DNA from: Pseudomonadota bacterium
Lineage (GTDB): Bacteria > Pseudomonadota > Alphaproteobacteria > Azospirillales > Azospirillaceae
DNA: 8,136 nt
NCBI GenBank assembly: GCA_023413605.1
Contig: JAEZPL010000336.1
Location: forward strand, 1 to 8,136
Direction of reading: 5' to 3'
This document shows positions 1-6,770 of the stretch, piece after piece. A program made the position numbers and the translations under genes. The notes below the pieces were generated by a model. It was not told the DNA's origin, did no database searches, and saw nothing but the letters and a program-made list of their open reading frames with translations. Every line of letters starts with the position of its first letter. Within the stretch, counting starts at the first letter, position 1.

Positions 1-374
1 CCATAGAAGGGCGTCAGCACCGTGTCCTGCGTCAGCAGCGCCACGTTCGGCCGCCCCATGATGCGCAGGTTCACGGAGAACAGCGCGATCATGGTCAGGA
101 TGCTGGCCAGCAGGTGCAGGATCTTGAAGCGCACGTTCAGGGTCGCGGTCACCAGACCGGCGGCGGCGCCCGCAACGGCGGCGGCGAGGCTGGCCAGCCA
201 GGGGTTCATCCCGGCGACCAGCAGCGTGGCGGCGACGGCGGCGCCCAGCGGAAAGCTGCCGTCCACCGTCAGATCCGGGAAGTCGAGCACGCGGAACGAC
301 AGGTACACGCCGAGAGCGACCAGCGCATACACCAGCCCGATCTCGACCGCCCCGAAGAAGGCTATTTCACTCAT
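1..374 (-). CDS. ABC transporter permease (partial, N-terminal part)
   Basis: This is the first 124 residues of an inner-membrane permease that runs off the left edge of the window. It starts MSEIAFFGAVEIGLVYALVA and is made of long Ala/Leu/Val-rich hydrophobic stretches (about residues 5-28, 42-77 and 86-105). The short conserved-looking segment FRVLDFPDLTVDGSFPLG sits between the first two. This layout fits the BPD_transp_2-type permeases (COG4120) that pair with ABC_sub_bind substrate-binding proteins. The gene just upstream on the same strand encodes exactly such a protein, which supports the call. An ATPase gene would be expected beyond position 1, but that is inference. The ATG at 372-374 lies 61 bp after the preceding stop, and a terminator-like hairpin sits in that gap, so this gene may be expressed less than the binding protein. 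The substrate cannot be read from the sequence. Confidence 0.85.
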   Translation of the reverse strand, partial: MSEIAFFGAVEIGLVYALVALGVYLSFRVLDFPDLTVDGSFPLGAAVAATLLVAGMNPWLASLAAAVAGAAAGLVTATLNVRFKILHLLASILTMIALFSVNLRIMGRPNVALLTQDTVLTPFY

Positions 375-385
375 CAAACGCTCTC

Positions 386-421
386 AAAAAAAGGCGGGCC
401 GGCACTCTGGCCGGCCCTGCC
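386..421 (-). terminator. Hairpin plus U-tract between binding-protein and permease genes (attenuator-like)
   Basis: Read on the minus strand, GGCaGGGCCGGC (421-410, one bulged A) pairs with GCCGGCCCGCC (403-393) across a six-base loop. Seven Ts follow directly (392-386). That is an 11-bp GC-rich stem with a U-tract, the classic form of an intrinsic terminator. It lies 15 bp after the stop of the binding-protein gene and 12 bp before the permease ATG, so it is inside an apparent operon. Partial termination, or 3'-end protection of the upstream message, would let the periplasmic protein outnumber the permease, as in many ABC operons. Whether readthrough occurs is inferred. Confidence 0.8.
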
Positions 422-435
422 CCATTCTCTGGGTG

Positions 436-1401
436 TTACTGCCCGACCACCTTGGTCGCGCGCTTGGTCACCGCCTCGGGGATGGTGACACCCATCGCCG
501 CGGCGGATTTGGGGTTTACGAACAGGTCGGTGCCTTTGGCGAAGGTCGCCGGGATGTCGCCCGGCTTCTCGCCCTTCAGGATGCGGGCGACGACCTCGCC
601 GGTCTGCCGGCCCACCTGGCGGTAGTCAAAGCCGATGGACGCCACCGTGCCGCGCGCCACGCTGTCGGTGTCGGCGGAGAAGACCGGCAGCTTGGACTGC
701 TGGCCGACGGCGACCACACTTTCCAGCGCCGACACGACGGTGTTGTCGAGCGGGATGTAGATCGCGTCGACCTTGCCGACGAGGCTGCGCGCCGCCTGCT
801 GGGCGTCGGCCGACTTGGTGGCGGTCGCCTCGGTCACGGTCAGGCCGGCCTTCGCGGCCTCGTCCTTCAGCGCCTTCACCAGCGAGACGGAGTTCGGCTC
901 ACCGGGGTTGTAGAGGACGCCGAGGCGCTTGACCGACGGCACGACCTCACGGATCAGGGCCACATGCTCGGCCACCGGAGCCATGTCCGACACGCCGGTG
1001 ACGTTGCCGCCCGGCTTCTCCATGCTCTTGACGAGTTGGGCGCCGACCGGGTCGGTCACGGCGGTGAAGACCACGGGGATGTCGCGGGTGGAGGCCGCCA
1101 CGGCCTGCGCCGAGGGGGTGGAGATCGGAACGATCACGTCCGGCCTGGCGCCCACGAACTGGCGCGCGATCTGCGCGGCGGTCGCGGGGTTGCCCTGGGC
1201 GCTCTGGTAATCGACCTTAAGGTCCTGACCCGGCGTGAAGCCGGCCGCCTTCAGCGCGTCGACCACGCCGTCGCGGGTGGCGTCCAGCGCCGGATGCTCG
1301 ACGATGGCGGTGATGGCGACGGTCTTGGTCTGCGCGTGGGCGACGGACGTCGCGAGTGCAACGGCCGCCGTGGCGGCGAGAAACAGGCGGGTGATCTTCA
1401 T
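436..1401 (-). CDS. ABC transporter substrate-binding protein (ABC_sub_bind / TrpX-like family)
   Basis: This is a complete 321-residue periplasmic binding protein. It has a clear Sec signal peptide: K2 and R5, a hydrophobic core at residues 6-20, and a likely cleavage after AHA at residue 23. The mature part begins QTKTVAITAIVEHPALDATRD. That segment is typical of ABC_sub_bind (PF04392, COG2984), as are the later IPLDNTVVSAL and FSADTDSVARG segments. The family has the two-lobed periplasmic-binding fold; some members are linked to tryptophan or other aromatic amino acids, but most substrates are unknown. The length matches the family. The ATG at 1399-1401 has a strong Shine-Dalgarno sequence, GGGGAGG at 1416-1410, eight bases upstream. 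A hexamer TTGACG (1463-1458, minus strand) could be a -35 box, but I see no good -10 partner. A permease gene follows on the same strand, so the two very likely work as one importer. Confidence 0.93.
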   Translation of the reverse strand: MKITRLFLAATAAVALATSVAHAQTKTVAITAIVEHPALDATRDGVVDALKAAGFTPGQDLKVDYQSAQGNPATAAQIARQFVGARPDVIVPISTPSAQAVAASTRDIPVVFTAVTDPVGAQLVKSMEKPGGNVTGVSDMAPVAEHVALIREVVPSVKRLGVLYNPGEPNSVSLVKALKDEAAKAGLTVTEATATKSADAQQAARSLVGKVDAIYIPLDNTVVSALESVVAVGQQSKLPVFSADTDSVARGTVASIGFDYRQVGRQTGEVVARILKGEKPGDIPATFAKGTDLFVNPKSAAAMGVTIPEAVTKRATKVVGQ

Positions 1402-1482
1402 GGCTCCAACCTCCCCGAGAGTGGCTTATGCATCCCGTAGACGCCAACGGGTCATTCCGTCAACTGCCGGAGCAGATTTCCG

Positions 1483-1683
1483 ATGATCCAAGATCCACAA
1501 GGCGATCCACGAGGCGATCCACGCGACGCCCGAATCCGCGACCTGGAGGCCGTCATCGCCGACATCGAGGCCGAGGCGCGCGCCGCAGCCCACGCCCTGT
1601 GCGCCCACGAACTCCAGATGCGGCTGGAAAACATCGCCCGGCGCGCGGAGGCCGTGCGCACCGCGCAACGCTGCACACCATGA
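1483..1683 (+). CDS. Small hypothetical protein, 66 aa, predicted helical
   Basis: I do not recognise this family. The ORF opens with ATG at 1483, preceded at a good distance by GGAG (1469-1472), and ends with TGA. The N-terminus reads DPQG-DPRG-DPRD, encoded by three 12-bp DNA repeats. From about residue 15 to 62 the protein is rich in Ala, Glu, Arg and Leu with heptad-like spacing (RDLEAVIADIEAEA), which suggests one long helix or coiled coil. Two cysteines (residues 40 and 64) have no metal-site pattern. It lies 81 bp from the start of the divergent binding-protein gene and 71 bp upstream of the DUF983 gene. Other long open frames overlap it because of the high GC content, so coding status rests on the ribosome-binding site and the amino-acid pattern. 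Confidence 0.45.
   Translation: MIQDPQGDPRGDPRDARIRDLEAVIADIEAEARAAAHALCAHELQMRLENIARRAEAVRTAQRCTP
1492..1527 (+). repeat. Three tandem 12-bp units, GATCCACRAGGC
   Basis: The units are GATCCACAAGGC, GATCCACGAGGC and a degenerate GATCCACGCGAC, head to tail without gaps. The unit length is a multiple of three and keeps the frame of the small ORF that starts at 1483, where each unit encodes Asp-Pro-Arg/Gln-Gly/Asp. Slippage could change copy number without breaking that frame. Confidence 0.8.
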
Positions 1684-1754
1684 ATGTACGTCTTCCCCTT
1701 CCCATATCATGCCCACTGCCCAGGAATAAGGCAGGCACAGGAAAAGGCAGGGAC

Positions 1755-2132
1755 ATGGCGGTGGACTACGGATCCCGATCCAAGGTGTCGGCGGCGTTGC
1801 GCGGGCTGATGGGCAGCTGCCCGGCCTGCGGGCGCGGGCGGCTTCTGAAAAGCTATCTGAAGCCGGTGGACGCCTGCGCCCACTGCGGCGAGGCGTACGG
1901 CCACTTCCGCGCCGACGACGCCCCGCCTTGGATGACCATCCTGATCGTTGGCCACATCGTCATCCCGGCCCTGCTGTCGTTCGAACAGAACTACCAGCCC
2001 GAAGCCTGGGTCCATTTCGCCATCTGGCCGGTTCTGACCCTGCTGCTGACACTCGTGCTGCTGCCGCGCTGCAAAGGGGTTGTCCTGGGTCTGCTGTGGA
2101 GCACCGGCGCACCGGGGTCGGAGCGGGCGTAG
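1755..2132 (+). CDS. DUF983 family zinc-ribbon membrane protein
   Basis: This is a 125-residue protein of the DUF983 family (PF06170), common in Alphaproteobacteria and of unknown function. An N-terminal zinc-ribbon-like site is formed by C22-P-A-C25 and C41-A-H-C44, in the typical context SCPACGRGRLL...CAHCGEAYGHFRADDAPPW. Two hydrophobic segments follow, about residues 60-77 and 86-104, so the C-terminal half should lie in the inner membrane with the Cys site in the cytoplasm. The start at 1755 was chosen because AAAAGG (1742-1747) lies seven bases upstream and the product then has the usual family length. The frame stays open to about 1428, but that extension is Arg/Pro-rich noise. The gene may follow the small ORF in one transcript. 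A link to heme or oxidase assembly has been suggested by context in other genomes, but nothing here tests it. Confidence 0.88.
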   Translation: MAVDYGSRSKVSAALRGLMGSCPACGRGRLLKSYLKPVDACAHCGEAYGHFRADDAPPWMTILIVGHIVIPALLSFEQNYQPEAWVHFAIWPVLTLLLTLVLLPRCKGVVLGLLWSTGAPGSERA

Positions 2133-2372
2133 CGCAATCTCACGCTCAGCCCGGCGGACGCCCCCTCAAACAGATACACAAGGCCTATCAAAACCAACCG
2201 TCATCAAGAATTATGAAAACACCCAATCTTCACCCGGCCTTTCTGAAATTCAGCAAAATAAAAATGAGACCAAGTAATAATAAAAAATACACGGAATCTT
2301 TCATCACCCGACTCGTGACGGGGAGCTTTATCCACCATCTGACGAACCTCCGAAACTTTCGCGAAAAGGCGC
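2133..2372. other. AT-rich intergenic spacer, no gene seen
   Basis: This 240-bp gap lies between two convergent genes, DUF983 and the Shedu-like gene. GC content drops sharply from about 2160, with A-rich runs near 2258-2295. I found no convincing coding frame, tRNA or transposase remnant. The short inverted repeats CTGAA-A-TTCAG and TTTCGCGAAA (2357-2366) are present but lack U-tracts, so I do not call a terminator for either gene. Confidence 0.6.
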
Positions 2373-3650
2373 TCATTGCCCGGCCATTTCCCGATACATG
2401 ATCGCACGCCTCAGAAGAACATCATAAGTACACAGCTCAACATCATGTGGCAGTTCTTCGGAAAGGTTGACGACCTCATCCTTTCCACGGAACTCAGAGT
2501 CGCGACCGATGATCAACGTCATCATTGGACGATAGGCTCTCACTCCGTATCGCTCAACAAACAACCTCCTGTTTTCCCTGACTTCGAAGAACCTCCTGTA
2601 TTCCAGAAGCTGAGCGATACCCTCCCGCACGTTCTGTGTCAGCCGAACCCTTGATCCATTGCTTTTTCTTGTCGTTATCTTGGCAAATGGCTTTTTAAGT
2701 TCGATGATGTTCATGTAATCCGCATCGATGGGTTCGAGAAAGAAATCTGGAATCATTTTCCTATCCCCTTCAGGGACAAGCGCCAGATGGGGCATGATGT
2801 TTGAATATTCGAATCCTGCCAAAAAAGCGGGGTTCTTCTCGAAAAAATTCTGCACATCGGACTCGGTAGCACTCTTGTCATTGATAAGGTTTTCGAACTC
2901 TCCCAGGCGGTCGTCTGAGAGCAAAAATCGACTGAAGCGCCTTTCCGTGAAGATGTTCAGCCTCTTCACCCGCTCCATATCATTGGCAAACGATCCATCG
3001 ACAATCTTGCCAGCCGCACCGAACGGTCTCATTTTGGCGCGATGATCATCATCCAAATACAAGAGAAGCTCAAAATTCCGTGATCCTGTCACAAAATCTT
3101 TATCATAGACGGGCGTTGATAAAACCCTGTCCAGGCCAATCTGCGCGCGCGAAAAGAGTTCAGTGAACCCATCACAAAGGATTGCCCTGAACAGCGTAAA
3201 TTCATCAACGTAGCCAGTTTCTCTGATGATGGAAACAAGATCGTCATCATCCACTATGTATCTATACAGACCCAATGTCGGATACCCCGGGCTTGCCGAC
3301 TCCAGCCAGAACAACAGTTTGGATACATCCACCCCACATCGCACAAGATGGTTGAAAATCAAAGGAGAAGACTTAACAAGTTTTTGGAGAATTTCATCAG
3401 CACCGAAATTTGTAAACTTGGTCCCCATAGGGTTGTCTTTGTATCGGGCCGCGTAACAGGAAAGCGCTTCGAGGGCCCGGTCGGAAATGTCCACCTGCCG
3501 CCCGACGCGGGCGGATATCCCCTCGACAGCGAGAATCTTCAAATGCGAATACCTCTGGAAATTGCCGACGTCCGACTCGGCGTCTCCTCCGCCGGTGGAC
3601 CAGCACCAAAGCCGATCCAGCCAGCGCGGCTTTCCAGGATTCGCTTCCAT
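2160..3650. other. Low-GC islet, probable horizontally acquired segment
   Basis: By eye, the stretch from about 2160 to 3450 is far richer in A and T than the roughly 68-70% GC genes on both sides. It contains only the Shedu-like gene and its downstream spacer. The codon choice differs too, with frequent AAA, ATT, TTT and GAT codons that the neighbours avoid. No integrase, transposase, tRNA or clear target-site duplication was found at either edge, so the transfer mechanism is unknown. GC rises again inside the 5' part of the gene, from about 3460. Confidence 0.6.
2373..3650 (-). CDS. sduA: Shedu-like anti-phage defence protein (C-terminal DUF4263 nuclease domain)
   Basis: The protein has 425 residues. 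Its C-terminal part, about residues 258-420, carries the hallmarks of DUF4263/Shedu, a PD-(D/E)xK nuclease-like family. An entry motif, ESDVQNFFEKNPAFL (263-277), is followed by IPDF with D302. Fifteen residues later comes IIELKKP with E317 and K319, then a helix with AQLLEYRRFF (Q347, Y351). D302, E317 and K319 are the likely metal-binding and catalytic set. Shedu (SduA) is a known single-gene defence system in which the nuclease protects against phage. Residues 1-250 match no family I know. They look globular and mostly helical, with an acidic DDDD cluster at 134-137, and may be the sensing part. The ATG at 3648-3650 follows an in-frame TGA closely; GAGAGG upstream is rather far, so the start is only moderately sure. 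The gene is low in GC and stands alone between core genes. Family membership is well supported; activity is inferred. Confidence 0.8.
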   Translation of the reverse strand: MEANPGKPRWLDRLWCWSTGGGDAESDVGNFQRYSHLKILAVEGISARVGRQVDISDRALEALSCYAARYKDNPMGTKFTNFGADEILQKLVKSSPLIFNHLVRCGVDVSKLLFWLESASPGYPTLGLYRYIVDDDDLVSIIRETGYVDEFTLFRAILCDGFTELFSRAQIGLDRVLSTPVYDKDFVTGSRNFELLLYLDDDHRAKMRPFGAAGKIVDGSFANDMERVKRLNIFTERRFSRFLLSDDRLGEFENLINDKSATESDVQNFFEKNPAFLAGFEYSNIMPHLALVPEGDRKMIPDFFLEPIDADYMNIIELKKPFAKITTRKSNGSRVRLTQNVREGIAQLLEYRRFFEVRENRRLFVERYGVRAYRPMMTLIIGRDSEFRGKDEVVNLSEELPHDVELCTYDVLLRRAIMYREMAGQ

Positions 3651-3796
3651 CTTCCCGACCGCAACCTCTCAGCGAGACAGAGAATCCAGGCAAGACCGCG
3701 CAACAAAGGCCGCCCCGCAACAACCCGCACGGGAATAAAAGTTAATTCAACCCACAACCGGGCGCAATCAGGATTGCTTGCTCCAACCGGCGCCGA
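3651..3796. other. Intergenic region upstream of the Shedu-like gene
   Basis: This 146-bp gap follows the stop of the glycosyltransferase gene, and any independent promoter for the Shedu-like gene must lie here on the minus strand. An AT-rich patch at about 3734-3750 is the most promoter-like part. A possible TTGCGC / TAACTT pair with a 17-bp spacer can be drawn, but it is weak. A perfect inverted repeat, GCAATC-AG-GATTGC (3764-3777), is present and could be an operator or a minor hairpin. No terminator with a U-tract is visible. Confidence 0.4.
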
Positions 3797-5692
3797 TCAC
3801 TCGAAGCTCAGCGAGAAACTCGCCCTTCCCTGCCCGCTCTGGAAGCGCTGCCACATCACGCCGTAAGCCGCTTCCAGCGCGCGGGTGAAGCGTGCGCCGT
3901 CCAGCGCCGGGGAATGCGCCAAGCGGTCCCGCAGGCCGCCGCGCAGGCGGGCCAGTCCCGCCGGGTCGCTCACCAGCGCCGCCGCCTTGGCGACGTAGGC
4001 GTCCGCGCCCTCCGCCACGAGGTCCGACAGGCCCGCCGAGGCGAGGTGTGTGACCGAATGCCGCGCGCAGAAGCGGTCGCCGCCCAGCGTCACCACCGGC
4101 ACGCCCATCCACAACGCCTCCAGCGTCGTCAGCCCACCCGAATAGGGAAACGGGTCCAACGCCACATCCACCCCCGCGTAGCCGGCCAGGAAGGCCCGGT
4201 GCGGCGCGCCGCGCAACAGATCCAGCCGCGACGGGTCCACGCCCGCGCGCTCGAACATCGCCCGGACGCGGGACTCGGTGCCGGCGTCCTCGAAACCCGG
4301 CGTGCGCAGCAGCAGGCGCGACTCGGGCACGGCGGCCAGCACCCGCGCCCACAGGGCCACGACCTCCGCGTTCAGCTTGGGCAGCGCGTTGAAGGATCCG
4401 AAGGTGGCGTAGCCGCGGTTGGACAGCGGCAGCGGGGAGACCGGCGGCACGTCCTCCGGCGGCGTCCAGGGGACGTAGCTGTCGGGCATGCGCACGATGC
4501 CCTCGATGCACCAGCCGTCGGCGCCTTCCGGGCTCTGGCGCGAGTCGGAGATCAGATAGTCCATGGCCGGCAGGCCGGTGGTGCCGACATAGCCGGCCCA
4601 GGTGGCCTGCACCGGCGCCGGACGCCGCGCGAAGACCGGCAGCCGATTGCCGAAGGTGTGGCCGGCCAGATCGACCAGGATGTGGATGCCATCCTCCTGG
4701 ATGCGCCGGGCCAGCGCGTCGTCGTCCAGGCCGGTCGTCCAGACCCAGGCGTCGGCGTGCTGCATCAGGCGCTCGGTCTTCCAATCCGGGTTGGCGGTGT
4801 TGGCGTAGCAGACCACCTCGACGGCCGAGCGATCGTGATTCGCCAGCACCGGTTCCAGGAAGAATCCCACGGGATGCGCGCGGAAGTCGGGGGAGACATA
4901 GCCGATGCGCAGCTTCGGCGCTGGCGCTGCGATGGTGGGCGCCGGCCGGTCCGGATACCGCGCGCCCCAATCCGCGTGCGCCTTGGCGATCGCCGGCATG
5001 GTCACCGACGGCACGAACTGCATCAGGTAGAGGCGCGCGGCGTGCAGCGAATCGACGTTCGGGTGCTGGGCCAGCACACCGTCCACCTCCGCCAGCGCCT
5101 CTTCCGCCCGCCCCTGCATCGCAAGCACGCGGGTGGCCCGGTTGGTGCGGACCTCCGCCCGGCCTGGCTCGCGGTCGAGCGCCGCCAGATAGGCCGCGTC
5201 GGCCTCGCTCAGCCGGTTCATCTCGGCCAGCGCGTTGCCGAGGTTGTAGGGGTGGATCCAGTTGGCCGGGTCCAGCCGGCCGGCGCGGCGGTACTCGACC
5301 AACGCCTCGTTCCGCCGCATCTGGGCGCGCAGCAGAACGGCCAGGTTGGCGACCGACGCCAGCGTCTTGGGATTCAGCGCGATGGCGCGTCGGAAGAAGG
5401 CCTCGGCCCGGCCCGAGTCGCCGGCGCTGCGCACCGCCTCCGCCATGGTCAGCAGCCCATCCATGGCGAAATCCAGCGACGGATCCAGGTTCAACGCGCC
5501 GGCATAGGCGTTCGCCGCCCCCGCCACGTCGCCCAGGCTTTCCATCACGAGGCCGTAGTTGGCCCACCAGACGGGCACGTTGGGATAGGCGGCGATGGCC
5601 TGCCCGATCAGGTCCAGGGCCTCCTCGAACCGGCCGGCCTGCGCCGCGACGAGGCCTTGGCGGTGACGTCCATCGGCCTCGTGCGGCGTCAT
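3797..5692 (-). CDS. TPR-containing O-GlcNAc-transferase-like glycosyltransferase (GT41)
   Basis: The protein has 631 residues with an OGT/SPINDLY layout. The N-terminal half, about residues 8-210, is a run of roughly six TPR-like helical pairs (for example YPNVPVWWANYGLVMESLGD and DPANWIHPYNLGNALAEMNR). From about 260 to 615 comes a GT-B catalytic region of the Glyco_transf_41 type. RIGYVSPDFRAHPVGFF holds H273, at the place of the conserved catalytic-site His of OGT. DLAGHTFGNRLPVFARRPAP and QATWAGYVGTTGLPAMDY follow. FGSFNALPKLN supplies K439, the equivalent of the UDP-contacting Lys. DPFPYSGGLTTLEALWMG and CARHSVTHL complete the nucleotide-sugar site. Such bacterial enzymes glycosylate proteins, flagellin in some Alphaproteobacteria (for example FlmG in Caulobacter). 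The target here is unknown. The start is fixed by AAGGAG (5705-5700) seven bases upstream. It begins 25 bp after thyX and is probably cotranscribed with it. No signal peptide is seen, so it should be cytoplasmic. Confidence 0.9.
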   Translation of the reverse strand: MTPHEADGRHRQGLVAAQAGRFEEALDLIGQAIAAYPNVPVWWANYGLVMESLGDVAGAANAYAGALNLDPSLDFAMDGLLTMAEAVRSAGDSGRAEAFFRRAIALNPKTLASVANLAVLLRAQMRRNEALVEYRRAGRLDPANWIHPYNLGNALAEMNRLSEADAAYLAALDREPGRAEVRTNRATRVLAMQGRAEEALAEVDGVLAQHPNVDSLHAARLYLMQFVPSVTMPAIAKAHADWGARYPDRPAPTIAAPAPKLRIGYVSPDFRAHPVGFFLEPVLANHDRSAVEVVCYANTANPDWKTERLMQHADAWVWTTGLDDDALARRIQEDGIHILVDLAGHTFGNRLPVFARRPAPVQATWAGYVGTTGLPAMDYLISDSRQSPEGADGWCIEGIVRMPDSYVPWTPPEDVPPVSPLPLSNRGYATFGSFNALPKLNAEVVALWARVLAAVPESRLLLRTPGFEDAGTESRVRAMFERAGVDPSRLDLLRGAPHRAFLAGYAGVDVALDPFPYSGGLTTLEALWMGVPVVTLGGDRFCARHSVTHLASAGLSDLVAEGADAYVAKAAALVSDPAGLARLRGGLRDRLAHSPALDGARFTRALEAAYGVMWQRFQSGQGRASFSLSFE

Positions 5693-5717
5693 GGCAATGC
5701 TCCTTGCACGTGCGCCG

Positions 5718-6656
5718 TTACTCGGCGCGGCCCAGCTGATCCATCAACTCGCGCCATTCCCGCTTGGACAGGCCGCTGTTTTCCTGGGTGACGGGTTCGC
5801 CGGCCAGCAGGCGCTTGACCACCTCCAGCCCAGTCTTGGAAACATGCGTGCCGCCGAGACGGTACTCGCTGAAGGCATCGAACACGGCCGGAACCCAACG
5901 CTTCACCACGTCCAGCATGGCATCGGCGTAGACGCGGATCTCGTACTGGGCGTGCGGGTCGGCGCGCAGGCTGAGGAAGTGAAGAAGGTTGTGGAGATCG
6001 ACCTTCCAGTACCACTGCGTGTAGTAGTTGAGCGTCAGGTTCATGCGCGCCAGTTCGCGCGCCAGCCCCTGGCGGCTCTCGTCGATGGTGGTGCCGTCCT
6101 CGCGCTGGTTCAGCATCTCCTCATAATGGGAGTAGACGGCCTCGGCGTCGTCGCGCAGCAGCTTCATCACCGACGCCGCCTCGTCGCCCTGGAGCACGTC
6201 GCCGCGGCCCTGGCGGTTCACGACGGCCTGGGCGCCCAGGTTCTCGGGCGTCGGAATATAGAACTCGCGGTCCAGGATGGAGTAGCGCGCGGAATACTCG
6301 TTCACGTTCGCCGTGCGGTGGCGAATCCACTGGCGAGCGACGAAGATCGGCAGCTTGACGTGGAACTTGATCTCGCACATCTCGAACGGGGTCGAGTGGC
6401 GATGGCGCATCAGATACTTGATGAGCCCGGCGTCTTCCGTGACCTTCTTGGTTCCCTTGCCATAGGACACGCGCGCGGCCTGAACGACGGCCGAATCGTC
6501 GCCCATATAGTCGACGACGCGCACGAAGCCATGGTCCAGGACCTCGATCGGCTCGTAGAGGATCTCCTCCAGGGCCGGGACGGTGGCGCGGCGGGTGGTG
6601 GCGGTGACGGCGCGCAGGCGGTCGATCTCGGCGCGCTGGTCGGGCGTGATCGGCAT
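5718..6656 (-). CDS. thyX: Flavin-dependent thymidylate synthase ThyX
   Basis: ThyX makes dTMP from dUMP using methylene-tetrahydrofolate, FAD and NADPH, in the cytoplasm. The 312-residue product carries the ThyX signature RHRTANVNEYSAR (residues 112-124), which fits RHRxxSxNExSxR closely and includes S122. Other family features are RHRHSTPFE (84-92) and the C-terminal helix DLHNLLHFLSLRADPHAQYEIR with R231, expected to contact dUMP. About 300 residues is usual for alphaproteobacterial ThyX. The ATG at 6654-6656 is preceded by GGAG at a suitable distance. The gene is divergent from ssrA across 120 bp, and the glycosyltransferase follows 25 bp downstream. Whether this genome also has ThyA cannot be told from the window. 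Confidence 0.97.
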   Translation of the reverse strand: MPITPDQRAEIDRLRAVTATTRRATVPALEEILYEPIEVLDHGFVRVVDYMGDDSAVVQAARVSYGKGTKKVTEDAGLIKYLMRHRHSTPFEMCEIKFHVKLPIFVARQWIRHRTANVNEYSARYSILDREFYIPTPENLGAQAVVNRQGRGDVLQGDEAASVMKLLRDDAEAVYSHYEEMLNQREDGTTIDESRQGLARELARMNLTLNYYTQWYWKVDLHNLLHFLSLRADPHAQYEIRVYADAMLDVVKRWVPAVFDAFSEYRLGGTHVSKTGLEVVKRLLAGEPVTQENSGLSKREWRELMDQLGRAE

Positions 6657-6741
6657 GGGTACTCCGGGGACTGAATTTGGGCCGCACTCTACGTCCGGGC
6701 GGTTGTCCCGTCATCCCCTTTCAGATTCTCCGCCCAACCCC

Positions 6742-6770
6742 TTTCAATGCCCGGCCGAAACGCTTATATT
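6742..6770 (+). promoter_or_regulatory. Candidate sigma-70 promoter of ssrA
   Basis: TATATT (6765-6770) matches five of six bases of the -10 consensus. TTTCAA (6742-6747) lies 17 bp upstream as a weak -35, matching three of six. Transcription would begin near 6777, at the foot of a perfect GTCGGT-CGC-ACCGAC hairpin (6777-6791). This gives an acceptor piece of about 80 nt, a plausible length for a two-piece tmRNA. The start has not been mapped. Confidence 0.5.

Noticed and set aside
22..1440. A 472-codon plus-strand open frame across the transporter genes
   Set aside because: It is antisense to the binding protein and permease, is rich in Arg/Gly/His, and has no family features. It is a high-GC shadow.
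1428..1754. N-terminal extension of the DUF983 frame by 109 codons
   Set aside because: The extension is an Arg/Pro-rich run overlapping the small ORF, and the ATG at 1755 has a well-placed ribosome-binding site and gives the family length.
2357..2366. Palindrome TTTCGCGAAA just after the Shedu-like stop as a terminator
   Set aside because: There is no loop and no U-tract on either strand; a 10-bp palindrome of this kind can occur by chance.
3755..3799. Imperfect direct repeats beginning CAACCGG (3755-3770 and 3784-3799) as a possible target-site duplication of the islet
   Set aside because: The copies are imperfect, lie on the same side of the islet, and one covers the glycosyltransferase stop; no matching copy is seen at the left edge.
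3768..5791. Two open frames of about 600 codons (minus 3768-5567, plus 3914-5791) over the glycosyltransferase
   Set aside because: Both have low-complexity Arg/Gly/Ala composition with no motifs, while the 631-residue frame carries full TPR and GT41 signatures.
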